This document shows, piece after piece, positions 46,598 to 58,345 of a stretch of 64,000 bases of DNA (position 1 is its first letter; every line of letters begins with the position of its first letter). The translations under genes and the position numbers were made by a program. This DNA comes from Theropithecus gelada. Its lineage: Eukaryota > Chordata > Mammalia > Primates > Cercopithecidae. The stretch is from assembly GCF_003255815.1 (NCBI RefSeq), contig NC_037670.1, forward strand, positions 66,185,064-66,249,063, given 5' to 3'. The notes beneath the pieces are model-generated. The model was given only the letters and a program-made list of their open reading frames with translations. It made no database searches and had not been told where the DNA came from.

Positions 46598-46629
<32 letters not shown>
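46598..46629. repeat. (CA)n microsatellite
   Basis: About fifteen CA units inside the L1M ORF2 text. Confidence 0.95.
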
Positions 46630-46633
<4 letters not shown>

Positions 46634-48593
46634 AAAAAACAGGCCCAGTTGGCTCTAAGGGCCTGTCTCCAAAATATAGAAAGGACTCTTAAAATTTAGC
46701 AATAAGACAATAAACAAGTCAATTAAAAAGTGAACCAAAGAGCTGAACAGACATCTCGCTGAAGAAGACACAAGGATTGCAAATAAGCACATGAAAAAAT
46801 TTTCAACATCAATTGTTATTAGGAAATTGAAATTTAAAACAATAAATTAGATACCATCACACATATATTAGAAGGGTTAAAATTAAACAACAACAAAACA
46901 AACGACATACTGATTGCTGGTGAGCATGTGGAATAACAGAACTCTCATTCATTGCTGTTGAGAGTCCAAAATGATGCAGTCACTTTGGAAGACAGTTTGA
47001 CTATTTCTTACAAAGCTAACTATATTCTTACCATATAATGCAGCAGTTACAAGCCTTGATATTTACTGAGTGGATTTAACAACTTATTTCTACATAAAAA
47101 TCTGCACACAGATGTTTATAGCAGGTATATTCATAATTGCCTAAACTTGGAAGAAACCAAGATGTCTTTCAATCAGTGAGTACATAAATAAACTGTGGTA
47201 CAGCTATACAATGGAATATTATTCAGCAGTAAAAATAAATAAGCTATCAAACCCAAAAGACAAGGATAAATAGTAAATGTGTATTTACATGAAAGAAGCC
47301 AGTTTGAAAGGTTACACAGTATGACAGCAAATAAGTAACATTTTGGAAAATGTAAAACTGTAGCAACAATGAGAAGATCAGTGCTTTCTAGGGGTTCAGG
47401 GAGTAAAGAAGGCTAAGTAGGTGAAGCGGAACAGATATTTTAGGATGGAAAACTATTATTTATGATACTGTGATGGTGGATTCTATGAGTCCACTGACCT
47501 TTACAGTAAAAAAGTAAAATTCTAAGAGATTGGGGGATTCCAGAATGAAATTCAGAATATGACAAAACAATGCAACTTCATTACAAATGTATTAATCAAC
47601 CTTACAGCAAGAGGTAATGGAAAAGGTGCTAACTTAATTAACTTTGGAAATGAATAGAGTATGTTACACTACAGGCAAAAAATTGCACATAAGAACTGTA
47701 CTTTATTGATAAAGTTGATTTCCACAGGAATATGGGTTAACACTCTGATACTGCTATCCATGTATACTGAAAAGGAACAGTTAAATGAAAGGATAGTGGA
47801 AAATGTGAGCCAGATTTCTTACTGTTAAAGTGAGAGTTTATAGATAAACATGCAGAGGAGGCTAGAATGATCCTTGCGGTAATTAAGTATTGGAGATAGC
47901 AGTATGAACTCATGTTCAAGATACAGACAAAGATGATACATATAGAAATATTCACAGATATGTGGGCTAGTATATACTCATCTATTTTCTTGCTATTTCA
48001 ACCAAGAAGCCTAGATGTAACTGCATCCCAGTGGCAACAAACATGCCTACCTTTCGTTTGTAACGTCTTTTTCTCATGTAAGAAAATAGAGGTTCTTGGA
48101 GAAGTGGCTGGTGCTAGGGCTAAGACAGGAACTCTGTCTTACAAATTGAGCCTGGGGAATCTATCCTTTAGCACTGGAAATTGGGGAAGTGCTCTAAGAA
48201 AAACAAGCAAGCAAGCAAATGTCCCATAATGGGGTGTGTCAATGGGACACAGAAGTTAATTAAAAAAAAAAATTCCAGTTGCCAATGCTGGAATAATTTG
48301 AGTGACAAAATAAATAAAGCAGTATTGGACTATAAGTCGATGAATAAAATAAATATATATCAGTATTGATATACTGATATAAATAAATAAGTGCATAAAT
48401 AAATGAGTAGAGAGAAGAAATAAACTTCCATCCAGGAAAGTCCCAAATAATTTATGTAGTTACTCTGCATTCAAGGAGATGAAGCATAACACTCCACTCC
48501 GAAGTGTGCCCTGTGCATAATAATTTCCTTTTGAAGAGCACAGCATGGAAAGAGGGGAAAAAGAGAAACTTTGCAGTGGAGAAACCTGATAAA

Positions 48594-48755
48594 CACTACA
48601 TTAGGAGCTTGGCACAGTGGCTCATGCCTGTAATTCCAGTAACTAAGGAGGCTGAGACAGGAGGATTGCTTGAGCGCAGGAGTTTGAAACCAGCCTGGGC
48701 AACATAGCGACACCCTGCCTCTACTAAAACAAACAAACAAAACCCACTACATTAG
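48594..48755 (+). repeat. Single Alu-type monomer with 11-bp target duplication
   Basis: CACTACATTAG at 48594-48604 recurs at 48745-48755. Between them is one Alu left monomer (CTTGGCACAGTGGCTCATGC ... CAGCCTGGGCAACATAG) with a (CAAA)n tail. It is inserted into the 3' part of the L1M. Confidence 0.88.
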
Positions 48756-49309
48756 CCAGGTGACCAAGGTCAACATTAACAGTCATGCATTCTATTGATA
48801 GTATGTACCCTTGATGTGATGTGGTGCAAATGGTACTTTACCTGTGTGGTCTTCCTCTGACAAGCTCATTACCCCATTCTAATCATGAGAAGAACATCAG
48901 ACAAATTCCAACAGAGGAGAGTTATACAATATAACACCTGATCCCTTGAAACTGTCGAGGTCATCGAAAACAAGGAACCTCTGAAAAGCTGCCATAGCCA
49001 CAAGGGACCTAAAAACAGACATAGTGTCTAACGTAACAGGTATCCTGGATGGGATCTTGGAACAGAAAAATAACATCTGGCAAAAACTAAGAAAATCTGT
49101 AGACTTCAGTTCATAAACATATATCACCATGGATTCATTAATTGTAACATACAAGCCATACAAAGGTAAAGCGTTAATAATAGAAAAAATTGAGTATGGA
49201 AAATATGAGGACACTGTGTACCATCTTTGCATTTTTTCTTTGCATCTAAAACTGTTCTAAAAAAATAGAGTTCATTAAAAAAAGGCAGGGCTGAAGTTCA
49301 CAACAATTA

Positions 49310-49660
49310 GGGTATAGGGAAACCTTGCTGGCAGAGGGACATTTGAACTACAAAGAGGGTGAGGAAGAATTGACAGCAAAAGAGGAGACAGTGCTTGTTA
49401 TAAGAAACAGCTGATGCACACATTCAGGTTTGGGAGAAAGAATGGTCCTCGGGGAGCACTGCAAGCCAGAAGGCCCACACACCATCCTCAGCCATTCTTT
49501 CTCCAGGAACAATCGGACAGGAGGCTGAGGGCCATGTAAGCAGCACTGAGAATCTAGAACTTTTCAGACAAAGGGAAGTCACTGGAGACTTTCAGGCAGA
49601 GGAGTGGCATGATTAGACTTGTGTTTTTGAAAGATTACCCTCAACATTTTTTTGCAAGTG
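49310..49660 (-). repeat. L2-type LINE fragment, antisense
   Basis: GGAAGTCACTGGAGACTTTC, GCAGAGGAGTGGCATGATTA and TTGTGTTTTTGAAAGATTACC match a typical antisense L2 stretch (AGCAGGGGAGTGACATGATC ... TTTTAGAAAGATCACTC). Confidence 0.6.
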
Positions 49661-49799
49661 AAGAGCTCAGTTACTTCCTTTCTTTGCTGCTTTTTTCTTA
49701 CCCCTGACATTAGATAACCCTAGGGGCTGACTCTGGAATACCTGCCGTTGGATGGCAATGGTGAAGGAAGCCCTTGGTCCCAACCCCAATTCCCTCCTT

Positions 49800-50260
49800 C
49801 ATGCTTGGGAGTGTGAAGCTCATCACACAAAAGCCATAAATGGACCTTATGAGGAGGAGAAGCCTCCTTCTCAGATGTTTCTCCCCTGGAGCCATCGTGA
49901 ATGTCTTAAACATGTTTGCTAATTACCTGGAGCCTTCGAAAATAGGCTTGTGCCTTGCCTCCTTCAGACGTAATGTTTCAGTAATTAGTAATCAATTACC
50001 GTTCTGCTCCCCAGACAAGCTCGATTCCTTTTGCATGATGTTCTCTCCTCACCCAAGCTGTGCTGACAGGCAATTGAGTCATATCTTTCTCAAGCCCGCC
50101 AAAAGCCACACACTGAATAAAGGGGGAGGAAGAGGGAAAAATGAAACGATACACCCTGGATAATAGATAATTAGATAATTATCCCTAGCTGAAAGCACGC
50201 TTTGGAATTTGCATTCAAAATGAAGAGAATTGGCAGAAAGAATGCTGATGTCAGGGAATG
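49800..50260. promoter_or_regulatory. Candidate enhancer / conserved non-coding element
   Basis: This unique block contains a dense set of homeodomain-type cores: CTAATTACC at 49919, TAATTAGTAATCAATTA at 49982-49998 and the inverted repeat ATAATTAGATAATTAT at 50167-50182. It also has TTTGCAT-type (POU) words at 50030, a TGACAG (Meis/TGIF-type) word at 50064 followed by CAATTGAGTCAT, and preserved CpGs. It is free of repeats on both sides. Function is inferred from composition; conservation has not been tested. Confidence 0.4.
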
Positions 50261-50599
50261 GGTAATTTTATTTCAGAGAAGTAGCTAGCGGGTAGGATTT
50301 AGTCATCCTCTGACTTGCTCCAGCCTCTTCATTTGTCTTCCTCCCTTTAGCATTTTTGCCTATAATCTAAACCACCATTGCCAGAGAGAACGTTCTAAAT
50401 GTCATGTCAAAATTTCTATAAGAAAAAGAAGGTATGGGGGTGTCAAGACACTTTCATGATAAAATCCAGATGTACAATACCTTCTATAAGCTATCTCTTC
50501 CTACATTTTCTGCCCCATTTCCCAATCCCTTGTATGGTCTATTTCAGCAATATTGAGCTATGCATTGGTCCCCAGACTCAACATGGTTTCATGAATCTG
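50261..50599. other. Unique sequence, nothing recognised
   Basis: No gene or repeat recognised. Confidence 0.4.
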
Positions 50600-51080
50600 T
50601 GATCTCTTCTAAACTCTGTTAAATGCAGCACTCTCAACCCTGGTGCTTGGAACACATATCCACGTGTCCTTATTGATTATTCTTTTCTCTTCCCAACATC
50701 TGATCTATTGGTATATTCTGTTGATTTCGTCTTTTCCATTTATTATCAACTTTTCTGCAAACACCTTGTCCAGGCCACCACCTGACACCCCAATACAGTC
50801 TTCTGACCCATAGTCCAGTGCTGTCTCCTGGACGACTGCATCAGCTCCCTGACTAGTCTCCTTTTTGTTTGTTTGTTTGTTTTTGGACCTGTGTTTCCTT
50901 ATAACCCACTAGGCTCTTAAAACTGGAAATTGGATCACATTACTCTCTGCCTAACACATTCCAGTGGCTCTCATTGTTCTTACAATAAAATCTTTTATTT
51001 ATTTATTTATTTTTTACCACATCCTGCATTGCTGACCTCTGCTCTCCTTCGTTCTTTTCCTTACATGCTTCATTTAAGCA
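50600..51080 (+). repeat. L2 LINE fragment
   Basis: CTCCTGGACGACTGCATCAG, CTCCCTGACTAGTCTCC, TTGGATCACATTACTCTCTG, TTCCAGTGGCTCTCATTG and TTACAATAAAATC are an ordered, diverged L2 segment. Simple GTTT (50863-50882) and ATTT (50994-51012) runs interrupt it. Confidence 0.65.
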
Positions 51081-52584
51081 CTATGGCAGAAATGGTGGCA
51101 CCCTAGGGTTTGGAGGAGCCCTTCTCGAAAGCCTCAGGTGACCCCTCCTCATTGCCCAGCTAAGAAAGGTCATATGAATTGCCCTTTACACATTACAAAC
51201 AGGGTGCAGCTTTGGAGACCAGGCCTCCTGACTTACAGTCCATGCTCTTGGGGCTTGACTAAGTTCTCTGCTGCCAGTAAGAGTCCCCTTGGGCCAAGAT
51301 CTGGCTACATGGGCCCTGGGTCCCCAACTTTTCCAACATAATGAGGATCTGGACCAGGAGCTACAAGCTCACAGGCCAGCAAGGACTAGGCAAGCCATGC
51401 AGATGTAGATATGAGCTTTTTATAAGAAGAGAATAGGGATCTTGATAGGGGTGATGGGGAGACCTTCTGTCCCTACTAAAGTGGGGAGCCACTATTTAGC
51501 ATTGTTAGCTTTCACATACATAATCCACTGTTAGCAATTTTTTTTTAATTTTAAAAGTAATGCTCAGTTTTAATAAACAAACAAACAAAAATTGCCTGTG
51601 GGGGCTGTTAAGCCAGTGAGTGATCTATGGTGTCGACATTCCAGGGGAAACTGCAGGGTGATGATGCAACCCTGGGAGATGAAAAGGTAAAAGGGTCAGG
51701 TAAAGGGGGAGGGGCCAAGTGTGGAAATAGGAGAGAATTGTAGGGGGAGACCAGCACTGTGGGAACGGAAGGAAGAGGTGAAGAAAGGAGGAGAGGGAGA
51801 GAAGCCAAACAGTGTAAAGACCCTTGGAGATTTCCTTGTTACTAGGGAGCTAAGATTACATTATTTGCTTGAACATCAAGATGAAGGATAAGCCTGCACA
51901 TGCCTTCCCCTGCACTCCTCATCTCTTTTTGGTGCAGTCCTCTCAGGCAAGCCCGCTGACCTGCCCCCTGCAGCTCCAGCGCTGACTTTCTCCCCTCTGC
52001 CCATAGGCACACACTGCCCCTTCTCAAACTCATGGACGCGCCACCAGGCAAATAGGAAATGCTACTAAATGCTGTTTTATAAGGGACAATAAATGAGTGG
52101 GAAGGTGGAAAGGAAATATTAGGAGGCAGATTAAAAGAAACAGGATGTCTAAGGTGGGTAAGGAGGCGCTGTGGAAGCAATCATCAACTCGGAAGTCCTG
52201 GAAATGAAGTAAATCTGTGAACAAAAAACCTCAAACATCTGAGGACCTCTTCCCTTCTCACCCGGTGTTTGGGTCACACGCAAGCCTCCCACACCTCTGT
52301 GCTCTTGATTTCTCTGTGTGACTGCTGCCCACAGATAATTGGAAAGACATCCATTTCTAATTCTCTGCACTGGAGGTTTGGACCATGGCTCCACATTTCT
52401 CTACCGTATACAATGTAGAAAGCTCTCCTTGGATTTCTGGCAAACATCCGTGGGAGATGAGCCTGAGGTAAAGCATCAACAGGCAGGGGTAACAAGTGAG
52501 GAGGAGAAACTCAACCCCATGCCTGCTCTTCTTCCACTTTTCTGTGTATACATTAAAAATTTTACCACCTTTCCTCCTCACCAA
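51081..52584. other. Unique, moderately GC-rich sequence
   Basis: No gene recognised. Purine-rich from 51640 to 51830. Frames on the minus strand at 51842-52584 overlap one another in several registers and show no family signature. Confidence 0.4.
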
Positions 52585-52680
52585 TATTATGAGGCAGATA
52601 GAAAAATTGCTACCATAATATAGATAAATAAACTAAAATCCAGTTACATGATCCAGATTTCTAACTTCAAACTGCCTTTT
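52585..52680 (-). repeat. Possible MIR fragment, antisense
   Basis: TTATGAGGCAGATAGAAAAA, TAGATAAATAAACTAAAATC and CAGTTACATGATCCAG loosely follow antisense MIR (CTATGAGGTAGGTACTATTA ... GATGAGGAAACTGAGG). Confidence 0.35.
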
Positions 52681-53107
52681 TTTGTTTTTACTCCATAGAA
52701 AAAGTTACTCATTATTTTTCAGTTACTCCTTCTCCAGTTTCCAGTTACTTATTCCCCTTTCCTCAGTCCTACATCTAGGACTATCTGCCCTATAAGTTTG
52801 ACCAGGATGACAATCCAGAGTTGAGCAACTCCTCTGCCTAACTCATCTATCCCCTATCAGAGTTCACTTTTTTCTAAGCATGTTCATCACAGGGGAAATA
52901 TACATTGACCACTTACTATAGTCTGGGAGTATGGCATATAATAACTGATCTAATTTTCCTATAATAATATTAATATGGAAAAGACTTTTGAGTTAAATAA
53001 TCACAGCTTTTCCCAGAACAGATCAATAATTGCTGGGTAATATAATAATTCTATGTTTATCTTTTGGAGGAACTGCCAAACTGTTTCCAATTTCTTGATG
53101 CACTCAG

Positions 53108-53421
53108 CCAACACTTTTTTTTTTTTTTTTGAGATTGAGTCTTGCTCTGTCACCAGGCTGAAGTGCAGTGGTCCGATCTCGGCTCCCTGCCATCTCCACC
53201 TCCCGGGGTCAAGCAATTCTCCTGCCTCAGCCTCCTGAGCTGGGACTACTGTGCCCAGCTCAGCCCATGCCCAGCTAAGTTTTGTATTTTTAGTAGAGAT
53301 GGGGTTTCACCATGTTGGCCAGGCTGGCCTCAAACTCTTGACCTCAAGTGATCCACCTGACTTAGTCTCCCAAAGTGCTGGCATTACAGGCTTGAGCCAC
53401 TATGCTTGGCCAACACTTTTT
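53108..53421 (-). repeat. Full-length Alu, antisense, with target duplication
   Basis: CCAACACTTTTT at 53108-53119 recurs at 53410-53421. The Alu between reads GAGATTGAGTCTTGCTCTG to GAGCCACTATGCTTGG. Confidence 0.95.
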
Positions 53422-54629
53422 ATTTTCATTAAAATAATTGTTAAAGACATCTTAGTGGGTATGAAATCGTATCTCATTATGATTTTGATTTGCAATTCCC
53501 TAATCACGAACGGTGCTGTGCGTGTTTTTATGTGTTTTTGGCTATTTGTATATCTTCTTTGAATAAATGGCTATTCAAATCTGTTGCCCATATTTAATTG
53601 AGTTTTTGTTTTTTAAACAAACATTATGTTATAAGAATTCTTTATATATTCTGGATACTAGACTCTTATCAGCTGTATGGTTTACAATTGCTTTCTCCCA
53701 TTCTGTGGATTGTCTTTTCCCTTTATTAATGGTGTTCTTTGAAGTGAAAAAGTTTTTAGCTTTGATGAAATCTATCTCTTTTTTGTTTGCTTGTTTGTGT
53801 GTGCGTTTTGTGTTATATGTAAGAAGCTATTGCCTAATCTAAGGTCACACAGTTTTATACCAGTTTCTAAGAGTTTAGCTCATATTTAGGTCTTTGATTT
53901 ATTTTGAGATAATTTTTGCATCTGGTATGATTTAGGGTCCAATTCATTCTTTTGCATGTCGATATGTCCAGTGTTCATCTCCATTTGTTGATAAGACTAT
54001 TTTTTTCCCATTGAATTTCCTTGCCATTCTTGTCAAAAATCAGTTTACCATATATGTTTGGGTTTATTTCTGGACTCTCAATTCTATTTCATTAATCTAT
54101 GTGTCTATCCTTATGCCAGTACCACACCATCCTAATTATTTTAGCTTTGGAGTATGTTTCAAAATTGGGAAATCTGAGTTCTCCAACTTTGTTATTTTTT
54201 TCAAGACAGTTTTGGATATTCAAGATACCTAGTGTTTCAAAATGAATTTTAGAATTGATTTCTCCATCTCTGCAAAAATCACATTTGGAATTTTGATAGG
54301 GATTATATACTGAATCTGTAGATCAAATTGAGAGTATTGCAATTTTAATAGTAATACGTCTTTCTGTCCATGAAAATAGTATGCCTCTCCATATTATTAG
54401 GTTTTCTTTTATTTCTTTCAACATGTTTAGTGGTTTTCAGTGTACAAGTCATACACATTTTTTGGTTGCATTTAGTCATAACAATTTTATTATTTTGATT
54501 GTTATTTTAAAATGATGTTTTCTTAATTTTAATTTTAGATTATTTATTGCTAGTATATAGAAATTGGTTTTCATATATTTGTTTATCTTGCAACTTTGCT
54601 GAACTTGTTTTCTCTCTCTAATAGATTTT

Positions 54630-54656
54630 TTTTGTGTGTGTGTGTGTGTGTGTGTG
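54630..54656. repeat. (TG)n microsatellite
   Basis: About twelve TG units after a T-run, inside antisense L1 ORF2. Confidence 0.95.
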
Positions 54657-55198
54657 AAGGGGCTGTGTATGGATCCTTTAAGGTTTTCTACGAAAAGATT
54701 ACGTCACCTGCAAATAGTGATAATTTTATTTTTTTCAATCTGTATATGTGGAATCCTTTTATTTCTTTGTCTTGCCTAATTGCCCATGCTGGAAACTCTA
54801 GTACAGCATTGAACAGAAGTGGCAAGAGTAGACATCCTAAGAGATTAGACTTTTAGTCCTGATCTTAAAGGAAAGCTCTTAGTGTTTCACCATGAAGTAT
54901 GATGTTTTCATGGGTTTTTCATACATGTGCTTCATTAGGTTGAAGAAGTTCACTCCTAATCCTATTTGTGAGTGTTGTTATCAGAAAAGATTGTTGAATA
55001 TTATCAAATATTCTTTCTGCATCTATTGAGGTGATCGTGTGTTTCTTTTTTCCCTTTATCCTGTTAATATAGTGTATACATTGATTACTTTTTGTATGTT
55101 GGAAAAAACTTGCATTCATGTAATAAAGTTCACTTGGTCATGAGGTATAATCCTTTTAATATGTTGCTAGATTTTGAATTGGTTTGCTAGTATTTTGT

Positions 55199-55527
55199 TC
55201 AGGTTTATTTAATTAATTTATTATTATTATTATTTTTGGAGATGGAGTCTTGCTCTGTCACCAGGCTGGAGTGCAGTGGTGCAATCTCGGCTCACTGCAA
55301 CCTCCACCTCTGGGGTTCAAGCAATTATCCTGCCTCAGCCTCCCAAGTAGCTGGGACTACAGGTGCATGCTGCCATGCCCAGCTAATTTTTTTGTATTTT
55401 AGTAGAGACGGGGTTTCTCTGTGATGCCCTGGCTGGTCTTGAACTCCTGAGGTCAGGCAATCCACCCCACTCAGCCTCCCAAAGTGCTAGGATTACAGGC
55501 GTGAGCCACTGCTCCTGGCTCAGGTTT
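55199..55527 (-). repeat. Full-length Alu, antisense, short target duplication
   Basis: The Alu runs from GGAGATGGAGTCTTGCTCTG at 55239 to CCACTGCTCCTGGCT at 55520, preceded by a TTA-repeat tail. TCAGGTTT at 55199-55206 and 55520-55527 is a possible 8-bp duplication. It sits exactly where the L1M jumps from ORF2 to its 5' region. Confidence 0.9.
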
Positions 55528-56237
55528 CCTTTTTAAAGTTTTGTTTAAACAGCTATTTATTTAAGATATTTAAATAAAAGAACATATTATATATTTACGT
55601 TTCATTATTTGGTATACATATAGATTCCCACCTGTTATTATTTTTCATACCTACAGATCTTCTTTTAGTATTTCTTGTAGTTTGGGATGGCTAGGGATGA
55701 TTTTTTTTCTTTTTTTTCTTTTTCCCCAGCTTTTGTATATCTGAGAAAGACTTTATTTTACATTTGCTTTTAAAAGTTATTTTTGCTGGCCAAATAATTT
55801 TCGGTTGACAGTGCTTTTCTTTCAGTATTTTAAATATATTGGTTCACTGTCTTCTTGCATTTTTTCTGATGATGAATCTGCTGTCATTTTATCTTTGCTC
55901 CTCTGTATGTAATGTGGGTTTTTTTTTCTTTGCCTGTAGAAGTTTTGTATTTTCATTCTGAGCAATTTGTTTAAAACATTCTTGATGTGATTCCTTTATA
56001 TTTCCTTTGCTTGAGGTTCATTGATCTTTTTGAATAAGTAGGCTTACAGTTTTCATCAAATTTGGAAATTTGGGGCACTATTTATTCAAATAATTTTTCT
56101 GTCCCCTCTTTCTTGAGGATTCCAGATACATACGTTAGGCCATTTTGAAGCTGATCCACGGCTTGTTGATGGTCTATTTATTTATTTCTGAAATTATTTT
56201 TTTCTTTGTTGCATTTGAAGAGCCAAAGAGCAATTCT

Positions 56238-56437
56238 TTGGCTCTGCATAGGTTCACTCCATGGGAAATGTCCCTTAAACTCTGTGACGGCTCTAGGTGG
56301 AAGCAGTTGCAAGGCTCACCTCTCGTGTTTCCTTTCAGGGATTGCTGTTTGATAGGCAGTGTCTTGAAAGGTGTTGTTTCAAATATTTCTTTTTCTGTTT
56401 TTTTGTTTTGTAGTTGTTCAGGCAGAAAGGTAAATTT
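56238..56437 (+). repeat. 200-bp duplicated segment, inserted copy
   Basis: It is nearly identical to 57743-57945: four substitutions and one 3-bp difference in a T-run by direct reading. It breaks L1 text that should read on from TCTTTGTTGCATTT to CTTGCTATGTTGTCAAG, so this is the inserted copy. Its left junction carries a perfect 10-bp inverted repeat (AGAGCCAAAG 56219-56228, CTTTGGCTCT 56236-56245). Confidence 0.92.
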
Positions 56438-56908
56438 TCTCTTGCTATGTTGTCAAGTTCACAAATCTTTTTTCCTAGAATATCTCATATGCCATTAATT
56501 CCATCACTGTATTTTACTTCATAGACATGTTAATTTTTATCTTTAGCAGTTTGATTTTTAAAATATTTTCCATTCTTCTACTTGTTTAATGGTTCTTCTA
56601 GTTTGCACAGAGACTACAGTTATATCTGTTTTGATGTCCTTGTCTGATCACTCTAACATCTGTGATAGTTCTGAATTGGCTTAAATTGATTAGTTTTTCT
56701 TCTCAAACTGGCTTAAATATTCATGTATCTTTCCTATCTCCTTCCTGGAAACATTTGATTGAATGTCAGACATTGAGAATTTTACCTTTTTGGTGCTGAA
56801 TGTTTTTGTATTTTCTTAAATATTCTTGAGCTTTGTTCTGGAATTCATTAGGTTACTTGGAAACACGTTGAGGCTTTTGGGACTTACCTTTAATGTTCAT
56901 TAGGCAGT

Positions 56909-57325
56909 TGATCAGGTTTGGATATTTGTCCTGCCCAAATCTCATGTGGAAATGTAATCCCTAGTGTTGGAGGTGAGGCCTGGTGAAGGTGTTTGGGTCA
57001 TGAGGGCAGATCCTTCACTGCTTACTGCTGTGCTTGTGATAGTGAGTTCTTGTGAGATCTGGTTGTTTAAAAGTGTCTAGTACTTCCCCTACCTCTCTCT
57101 CTCTTTTTCCTGCTCTTGCCTTGTAATGTGCCTGCTCCTGCTTTGCCTCCTGCCATGAGTAAAACTCCATGCGGTCTCCCTATGGAGACCTTCTATACCC
57201 TGCCAAAACGTGAGCCAAGTAAACCTTCTATACCCTGCCAAAACGTGAGCCAAGTAAACCTCTTTTCTTTATAGAGTACTCAGCCTCTGGTGTTTCTCTA
57301 TAGCAATGCAAAGAATGATAACACA
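56909..57325 (+). repeat. MaLR-type (MST/MLT1) solo LTR inside L1M
   Basis: TGATCAGGTTTGGATATTTG, CAAATCTCATGTGGAAATGT, GTGTTGGAGGTGAGGCCTGG, TTGTGAGATCTGGTTGTTTA, AACCTCTTTTCTTTATAGAG and the ending GAATGATAACACA identify a MaLR LTR. L1M text resumes afterwards. It contains a perfect 35-bp tandem duplication. The target duplication is not clear. Confidence 0.88.
57189..57258. repeat. Perfect 35-bp tandem duplication inside the LTR
   Basis: The unit beginning CCTTCTATACCCTGCC at 57189-57223 is repeated without any difference at 57224-57258. Confidence 0.97.
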
Positions 57326-57742
57326 GTAGGATGTTTAATATTTGAAAATCTCATTATAATGTCAATTATTTCTCAGTCATAAAGCTAGATCCTTGTGAGT
57401 ACCCTACCCAATTCCCTTTGAATTATTAAATTTTCCATTCTGGTTAGTAGGAACAGGCACTACTTTCAGCTGTGTGTAGGATTACCAGACACTGTTTTCT
57501 CTCACCCTTTTATGTGATGGTTTAATGGTTCTGGTTTAACGGCCAGATGATTTAATGACCATGTTTTCATGGCCTCCAGTATTTTCCATACCTCGATTAG
57601 TTTATCAGAACTCTTCTGAGTACTCAAAGATGACCCTCTGTGGTCTCTAGGGTTCTCTGTGCAGACCTCTAAGCCCTAGTACCCACTCCTGGGAACTCTA
57701 ACCACCTTGTTCTCTCTCTGTCTAGCCCCATCTCAATCCTAC

Positions 57743-57945
57743 TTGGCTCTGAATAGGTTCACTCCATGGGAAATGTCCCTTAAACTCTGTGACAGCTCTA
57801 GGTGGAAGCAGTTGCAAGGTTCACCTCTTGTGTTTCCTTTCAGGGATTGCTGTTTGATAGGCAGTGTCTTGAAAGGTGTTGTTTCAAATATTTCTTTTTC
57901 TGTTTGTTTTTTGTTTTGTAGTTGTTCAGGCAGAAAGGTAAATTT
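57743..57945 (+). repeat. 200-bp duplicated segment, source copy
   Basis: It lies in its expected L1M 5'-region context (after CTCTCTCTGTCTAGCCCCAT). It has CA and TG where the inserted copy has CG (57791 and 57827 areas), as expected if CpGs decayed here after the duplication. Confidence 0.9.
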
Positions 57946-58059
57946 AATTCTTGTTGCTCAATTTTGACCTAAGTGAATGTCTCTCTTGTTTGCATTTTAA
58001 CACAGGCTAATTCTTCAGCAAGATTGCAGATTACTCTATAACACACATTTTCTTTCATT

Positions 58060-58345
58060 CTGTTCTCCAGTTCAGTAAATTAAAATATCCACATGTTCAT
58101 CCCTCTCTTTAGAGTGCATTGCCCTCCTTTATTACTCATCCCAAAATGTCTCTTTCTTGTTTTGTTTTCCCTTAGCACTGTGGTGTATAGTAATTTTCAC
58201 ACTGCTTAATGATGTGTTCATCATCTTCAGTGAACTCTCAGCTCCGTGCAGGCACAGATTGTGTCTTATTCATCTCTAACATTTCTTCCACTTAGGAACA
58301 GAGTTGGTTTTAGTAAATATTTTTTGAAAGAATGAGTAAACAAAT
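58060..58345 (+). repeat. L2 LINE 3' end
   Basis: TCAGCTCCGTGCAGGCACAG, ATTGTGTCTTATTCATCTCT and GTAAATATTTTTTGAAAGAATGA are the closing phrases of L2 (AGCTCCTTGAGGGCAGGGAC ... GTCTTATTCATCTCTGTATC ... AATAAATATTTGTTGAATGA). Confidence 0.65.

Larger units (their letters stand above)
44185..49290 (+). repeat. Old L1M element, 5' region to 3' end, heavily decayed
   Basis: Segments appear in L1 order: 5' region (AAAGATTACAAGGCATGCTA, GAAACAAGGCAGGCATTAGA), ORF1 (GAAAGAAGCCAGG, GAATTCTATCTTCACTG), ORF2 (AATGATCTAAACACACCAAG, GTTGATTCTTTGCAAAGATC, TACTGATTGCTGGTGAGCAT, CAATGGAATATTATTCAGCA) and the 3' end (CATCTAAAACTGTTCTAAAA at about 49243-49262). Large parts of ORF2 are missing near 46000 and 46650. 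Three Alu-type pieces and a CA repeat interrupt it. No frame survives. Confidence 0.85.
53005..57968 (-). repeat. Old L1M, antisense, ORF2 to 5' region, with later insertions
   Basis: Reading the + strand, antisense L1 ORF2 appears in order from AATTGCTGGGTAATATAATA through TCTTTATATATTCTGGATAC, TCCTTATGCCAGTACCACAC, AATAGAAGTGGC-like text near 54812 and TAATATGTTGCTAGATTTTG (55158). It then jumps to the antisense L1 5' region (55530-57968: TAGTATTTCTTGTAGTTTGG, TGCTTGAGGTTCATTGATCT, TCTGATCACTCTAACATCTG). The 5' part of ORF2 and ORF1 are missing at the jump. It carries two Alus, one LTR and a duplicated segment. Confidence 0.85.
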
